From Candidatus Tepidiaquacellales bacterium UBA2330 (GTDB taxonomy: Bacteria > Bacteroidota > Ignavibacteria > Tepidaquicellales > Tepidaquicellaceae), in contig DDUU01000009.1 in the NCBI GenBank assembly GCA_002344965.1, positions 1-25,415 of the forward strand: 25,415 nt of DNA, written 5' to 3'. The position numbers and the translations under genes are program-made. Below the pieces are notes generated by a model, which searched no databases, had not been told where the DNA came from, and saw only the letters and a list, made by a program, of their open reading frames with translations. The number at the start of each line of letters is the position of its first letter. The first letter of the stretch is position 1. Below are positions 21,212 through 25,415 of this stretch, in pieces.

Positions 21212-23314
21212 ATGTCACATCTTTACATTAAATTTTTTTTCCTTTTTATAATAATGTCATTCGCTTCTCCGCTCTTTTCTCAATGGCAATGGCAGAATCC
21301 ACTTCCGCAGGGAAATATTCTCTTCGGATCCCATTTCATAAACAGCAGCACCGGTTACGCATGCGGCGACGGAGGTACAATCATAAAAACTACTGACGGC
21401 GGAGAAAGCTGGAAGATCAATAAAACCAAGACTAAAGAAAGTATCAGATCTCTGTCCTTTACAGATGAAAACAACGGTTGGGCATGCGGACTTTTCGGCA
21501 CAATTTTTAAAACTACTAACGGCGGCCTTATCTGGGATCAGGTAATTTCAGGCACTACCGGTAATTTATTCTGCGTCAGATTCCTTAATGCTAATACAGG
21601 AATAATCGTCGGGGATACAGGTATCGTATTGAAAACTACTGACGGAGGCAATACTTTTTTAAGAAAGCAAACAAACATTACAAGGTCTCTTACAAGCTGT
21701 GCAGTATTCGGAAATGTTTTTCTCACTGCCGGACTTAACGGCGCTTACGCAAGATCAGCCGATTACGGAGAGACCTGGCAGCAGATAAATACCGGCAGCA
21801 ATAATTATTTGTTTGATATAATGTTCAGAGATTCGCTTAATGCATTTATCAGCGGAGCATACGGAACCATACTCCGCAGCACAAATGCAGGATTGAGCTG
21901 GACCGGCACTTCCACTCAGACAGGTTACTGGTTTTACTGTATTTCATTCGGTGACGCACTCACGGGATTTGCATCAAGTGATTACGGAAGCATTTTTAAA
22001 ACTACCAACGGCGGTCTGAACTGGACAGGACTTACTACATCAACTTCCGAAGCTCAGTATTCCGTAAAAGCATTCAGCAGTAATGATATTTTAAGCGTCG
22101 GCAATAAAGGCTCAATTCAGAAATCTCTAAACAGCGGATTAAACTGGTCAGGCAAAACATCCGGTTTCAGAAATTTTATTTACTCTGTCAAATTCATAAA
22201 TGATAACACGGGATTCGGATGCGGAGGTCAGGGAAGTTTTGTAAAAACTACAAACGGCGGTATTGACTGGATCAGATCTCAGGCCGGAGGAACGAATGAT
22301 TTTCTTTTTAATATCTCAATGCCTTCGGAGAATACAGGATACTGTGCAGGATATTCTGGGAAATTGATTAAGACTACAAACAACGGAGCAAACTGGGAGA
22401 CAATAGTTCTTAATACCCAGCGTTCACTTAACGCTTTGTATTTTTTCAATGAAAATATCGGATGGGTTTGCGGTGATTCGGGACTGCTTATAAAAACTAC
22501 TGACGGATTTAATTCAACTGCGGTTATTCCCGCTGATCAGAACTTTGAGATCACTGATATACAATTTATAAATTTTAATACAGGATGGTATTCTTCTCAG
22601 GAAAAGAAAATTTATAAAACTACTGACTCCGGCAATAACTGGTATGTACCGCATACAGGCGACTTTGGCAGTACAGTCGGCGGTATTGATTTTTATGACG
22701 AAAATTCCGGCATTGCATTTACTTACGGTAATAAAATCTTTATTACAAATGACGGCGGAATAAACTGGACTGAAAAAACAATTCCGCCGGGAAACTATCT
22801 TAATAATGTTCACATATCCGGCGCAGGTAATTTCTGGGCTATCGGAGATTACGGATTCATTTACAGATCCACAAATGCAGGTGCCATCTGGACTGAAGAG
22901 GATGACAATAATTTTACGGACAGATTATTCGGAATTCATTTTAAAAACAATGACGAAGGATGGATTTCAGGCGGGAACGGAATTATCTCAAAGTATTATA
23001 ACCCGGCAAGCGGTTTACCGGTACCGGCTAATACATCCGGTTTTCTGAACGGTTACACACTTCATCAGAATTATCCAAACCCGTTTAATCCTTCCACAGT
23101 AATAAAATATAATCTAACAAAAAAAGCATTTTTAGAAATAAAGATTTATGATATTTTAGGAAATCAAATAATGACACTAATCAGTGAAGTCAAACCTTCG
23201 GGAAACCATGAGACTGTTTTCAATGCAGCAGGTATTCCAAGCGGGGTTTATTTCTATGCAATGAGAGCAGACGGGAATTTAATTGATACAAAAAAAATGC
23301 TTCTGCTGAAATGA
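21212..23314 (+). CDS. secreted Ycf48-like beta-propeller with T9SS sorting domain
   Basis: The 700-residue product has a signal peptide (FFFLFIIMSFASPLFS-Q) and about 13 Asp-box-like repeats of the form TTNGGxxW. These begin at residues 60, 101, 142, 182, 223, 264, 305, 346, 388, 429, 470, 512 and 553, a nearly constant 41-residue period, with a half repeat at about 583-596. Each unit also carries a G-x-x-G-D-x-G-x-I-x-K-T strand. This is the Ycf48/HCF136-like (BNR) propeller pattern, and the count fits two seven-bladed propellers. Residues 617-700 are a T9SS sorting domain (NYPNPFNPSTVIKYNL, IYDILGNQIMTL, SGVYFYAM). It would be exported to the cell surface. No catalytic residues are evident, and adhesion or scaffolding is only a guess. 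Confidence 0.9.
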   Translation: MSHLYIKFFFLFIIMSFASPLFSQWQWQNPLPQGNILFGSHFINSSTGYACGDGGTIIKTTDGGESWKINKTKTKESIRSLSFTDENNGWACGLFGTIFKTTNGGLIWDQVISGTTGNLFCVRFLNANTGIIVGDTGIVLKTTDGGNTFLRKQTNITRSLTSCAVFGNVFLTAGLNGAYARSADYGETWQQINTGSNNYLFDIMFRDSLNAFISGAYGTILRSTNAGLSWTGTSTQTGYWFYCISFGDALTGFASSDYGSIFKTTNGGLNWTGLTTSTSEAQYSVKAFSSNDILSVGNKGSIQKSLNSGLNWSGKTSGFRNFIYSVKFINDNTGFGCGGQGSFVKTTNGGIDWIRSQAGGTNDFLFNISMPSENTGYCAGYSGKLIKTTNNGANWETIVLNTQRSLNALYFFNENIGWVCGDSGLLIKTTDGFNSTAVIPADQNFEITDIQFINFNTGWYSSQEKKIYKTTDSGNNWYVPHTGDFGSTVGGIDFYDENSGIAFTYGNKIFITNDGGINWTEKTIPPGNYLNNVHISGAGNFWAIGDYGFIYRSTNAGAIWTEEDDNNFTDRLFGIHFKNNDEGWISGGNGIISKYYNPASGLPVPANTSGFLNGYTLHQNYPNPFNPSTVIKYNLTKKAFLEIKIYDILGNQIMTLISEVKPSGNHETVFNAAGIPSGVYFYAMRADGNLIDTKKMLLLK

Positions 23315-23420
23315 TACTTTACTTTCCTTTTAAATTATCCGGAGTAAACAATTCTTTTCAGAAATTTTTAAAAAAGTTCAATCAAAATATAAATTAATCA
23401 AACCAAAGAAAGGGAATTAA

Positions 23421-25415
23421 ATGAAAAAGTATTTTCTGCTTTCGGTGATTATTTTATCTGCGGTAATTTTCATGGGACAGAAATCCCAGGATGATGATCC
23501 GAGATGGAATACTCCCCGCACGCCTGCAATGATGTCCGGAGATTATGCTCCTCTGCCGTATACCGGTAATGACATTAAGCAATTTACATATTCACCAAGG
23601 ATAAACATTACTCCTATCGGTGTTCTTACAACATTTCCCAATGTAAGAGTGCTGCCGTCAACGGCTACCGTACAGACGGAAGTGATCATTATGAGGAATC
23701 CTAATAATCCGAGTTTTCTTTTCGGCTCTTCAAATTCTTCGAGAGCATCTTTCATAAATTCAGGTTCATACAGATCATTTGACGGAGGACTGACCTGGAT
23801 AGGTTCGGATTCAATCAACGCTCCTAATTTTAATGATCAGAGAGGTGATCCCGGTCCTACTATAGATAAAAATAATACAATTATTTTTACACACCTTACC
23901 AGCACAACAAACTTCGGCGGTGTTACAGGAATGGGCGCAAACTATTCCACAGATAACGGTCAGACCTGGTCAGCAACATTTCAGGTTGTTAATGACAACA
24001 ATGCGGATAAAAATTTGGCAGGCACAGATGACTCGCCCACTAGTCCTTATTACGGTAACAGTTATTTCGCCTGGACAAGCTTCGGCACAAGTCCGGCAAA
24101 CGGAAGAGCTGCAAGAACTACAAACAGCGGAGTTACATGGGAACCGCCAGTAATAATTAACGCTACTCCTTCAGGACATAATGCACAAGGTCATGATGTT
24201 GCAGTTGGTCCGGACGGAACGGTTTTTGTAGTTTGGACAGCTGGGGTTACAGCTGCTCCTTTCACAGAAGACTTTGTAGGAGTTGCAAAATCAACTAATG
24301 GCGGCGTAACTTATACAGCTACCGAAAACGCTTATGATGTGAACGGCAGCAGATCCACTTCTTTCAACGGATGGGGAATCAGAACAAATGGTTTCCCGAG
24401 AATTGCAATTGATAAAACAAACGGTTCACGAAGAGGATGGATTTATATTGTAACCAGTCAGTTAAATCTGCCTCCGGCAGGTTCTGATGCAGATGTAATT
24501 CTTCACAGATCCACTGATAACGGAGTTACATGGTCATCAGGAGTAAGAGTAAATCAGGATCCATTGAATAACGGTAAAGTTCAGTTCTTCCCTGCTGTAT
24601 GCGTAGATGATGCAGGCGGAGTTAATATAGTATATTATGACAACAGGGATTTTCCTTCAGTAGGTGATTCATGTTCAGTTTATATTTCCAGATCTATCGA
24701 CGGCGGATTTACTTTTACGGATGTTGAAATCGCCGATCACCATTTCAGACCGAAACCCGCATCAGGACTTGGCGGCGGTTATATGGGCGATTATATAGGC
24801 ATTGCAGCAAGTGTTGGCAAAGTAGTTGCTATTTGGGCTGATGACAAAGCCGGCGCATCTTCATTTTATAATGCATGGACCGGAGCAATGCAGATAGTTA
24901 CTTATCCTTTAAATACTTTTAATCTGCAGTCGCCTCCGTCAGGAGCAAGAGTTGTTTCATTTCCGAATTCAAATACGCCAATTAATATTTCATGGGATAC
25001 ATCAGCATCTACAGCTTCATATAAATGGATTTTCGGAAGTCCAACTATAAATCCGAGGAGACTAACAATTCCCTCATCTACAAATCTTCTCACCCTTACT
25101 GCCGGAGCTCTGGATAATGCACTCGCAGGAATCGGACTTGCTCAGGGTGATTCTCTCGTAGGTCAGTGGGATGTATGGGCATTCAGAAATGATCAGAATA
25201 ATGATTCGCTTAAAGCAGCAAACGGTCCGCGAGCAATAACATTAAAAAGAGGCGTTCCCGAACTTTCATCATTTAATCTTTCATCGCCTCCGTCCGGTAC
25301 TACAATTACAACTTCTCCTTTTAATACATCGACAATTAATATTAACTGGACGCGCTCCGGACAGGGCACTACTTATAAATGGAAATTCGGTAGCCCGACC
25401 ATCGGTTCGGTTTTA
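23421..25415 (+). CDS. secreted BNR/sialidase-like propeller protein with tandem repeats, 3' partial
   Basis: An open frame starts at ATG 23421 behind AAAGGGAA and runs to the window edge (665 codons, no stop). It begins with a signal peptide (YFLLSVIILSAVIFMG-Q). Residues about 85-485 form a sialidase-like BNR propeller with Asp-box motifs SFDGGLTW (119), STDNGQTW (176), TTNSGVTW (233), STNGGVTY (291), STDNGVTW (364) and SIDGGFTF (425). After it come two tandem units starting FNLQSPPSG (500) and FNLSSPPSG (618), 118 residues apart. Both hold an INISW/ININW strand and YKW-FGSPTI, and resemble Ig-like surface repeats. A T9SS domain may lie beyond the edge. The catalytic arginine triad of true sialidases was not recognised, so enzyme activity is uncertain. 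Confidence 0.85.
   Translation, partial: MKKYFLLSVIILSAVIFMGQKSQDDDPRWNTPRTPAMMSGDYAPLPYTGNDIKQFTYSPRINITPIGVLTTFPNVRVLPSTATVQTEVIIMRNPNNPSFLFGSSNSSRASFINSGSYRSFDGGLTWIGSDSINAPNFNDQRGDPGPTIDKNNTIIFTHLTSTTNFGGVTGMGANYSTDNGQTWSATFQVVNDNNADKNLAGTDDSPTSPYYGNSYFAWTSFGTSPANGRAARTTNSGVTWEPPVIINATPSGHNAQGHDVAVGPDGTVFVVWTAGVTAAPFTEDFVGVAKSTNGGVTYTATENAYDVNGSRSTSFNGWGIRTNGFPRIAIDKTNGSRRGWIYIVTSQLNLPPAGSDADVILHRSTDNGVTWSSGVRVNQDPLNNGKVQFFPAVCVDDAGGVNIVYYDNRDFPSVGDSCSVYISRSIDGGFTFTDVEIADHHFRPKPASGLGGGYMGDYIGIAASVGKVVAIWADDKAGASSFYNAWTGAMQIVTYPLNTFNLQSPPSGARVVSFPNSNTPINISWDTSASTASYKWIFGSPTINPRRLTIPSSTNLLTLTAGALDNALAGIGLAQGDSLVGQWDVWAFRNDQNNDSLKAANGPRAITLKRGVPELSSFNLSSPPSGTTITTSPFNTSTININWTRSGQGTTYKWKFGSPTIGSVL

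Noticed and set aside
21389..23000. Tandem repeats at DNA level as a CRISPR array
   Set aside because: The 123-bp period is coding, in frame and corresponds to propeller blades; there are no short identical repeats with unique spacers.
24902..25093. Antisense frame opposite the partial BNR gene
   Set aside because: It lies wholly inside a convincing coding frame with repeats and has no start signal.

Overview
The window reads as chromosomal DNA of a member of the Bacteroidota/Chlorobi (FCB) group, most likely an Ignavibacteria-like bacterium. The main evidence is three complete proteins with a type IX secretion (T9SS) C-terminal sorting domain of the Ignavibacteria style (NYPNPFNP...YDILGNE...SGVYFYRL). 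A fourth large secreted protein runs off the right edge. The DNA is AT-rich with very AT-rich intergenic gaps. Several genes appear to start with TTG, and many lack a Shine-Dalgarno site. This taxonomic call is inference from protein style; no rRNA gene is present.

Layout. 1-422: non-coding leader with a sigma70-type promoter and a CIRCE (HrcA) operator. 423-2530: groES-groEL and a bidirectional terminator. 2588-2947 (-): small ABM-fold protein. 3169-5010 (+): secreted arylsulfotransferase. 5083-6588 (-): secreted T9SS protein of unknown role. 6973-7772 (+): GlsB-type membrane protein and BON-LysM protein, then a bidirectional terminator. 7806-10726 (-): four-gene operon for a ferredoxin-dependent 2-oxoacid oxidoreductase (ferredoxin, alpha, beta, gamma). 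10985-13408 (+), divergent from that operon: fused E1 alpha/beta of a lipoyl-type 2-oxoacid dehydrogenase, followed by a DinB-like gene. 13858-17422 (-): DUF4126 membrane protein, MutL, FtsY. 17519-18664 (-): acyl-CoA dehydrogenase with its own terminator. 18908-19660 (+): double META-domain protein. 19664-21121 (-): PyrE and MurI. 21212-23314 (+): T9SS beta-propeller with a strict 41-residue period. 23421-end (+): secreted BNR protein with 118-residue C-terminal repeats, 3' partial.

How the genes work together. Most are housekeeping: folding, mismatch repair, membrane targeting, pyrimidine synthesis, cell wall. The most interesting block is 7.8-13.4 kb. There a ferredoxin-linked (normally oxygen-sensitive) 2-oxoacid oxidoreductase and a lipoate/NAD-linked E1 that may act on similar branched-chain 2-oxoacids are transcribed back to back. 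Their shared 258-bp promoter region holds a perfect 20-bp palindrome of the TGAC-N4-GTCA (Crp/Fnr-like) type. This could be a redox-controlled choice between two routes. A nearby acyl-CoA dehydrogenase could act downstream of either, but no E2/E3 genes are in the window. No CRISPR array, insertion sequence, prophage, tRNA or rRNA was seen. Two intergenic stretches with nested inverted repeats (2991-3119 and 18761-18843) are not explained by any gene.
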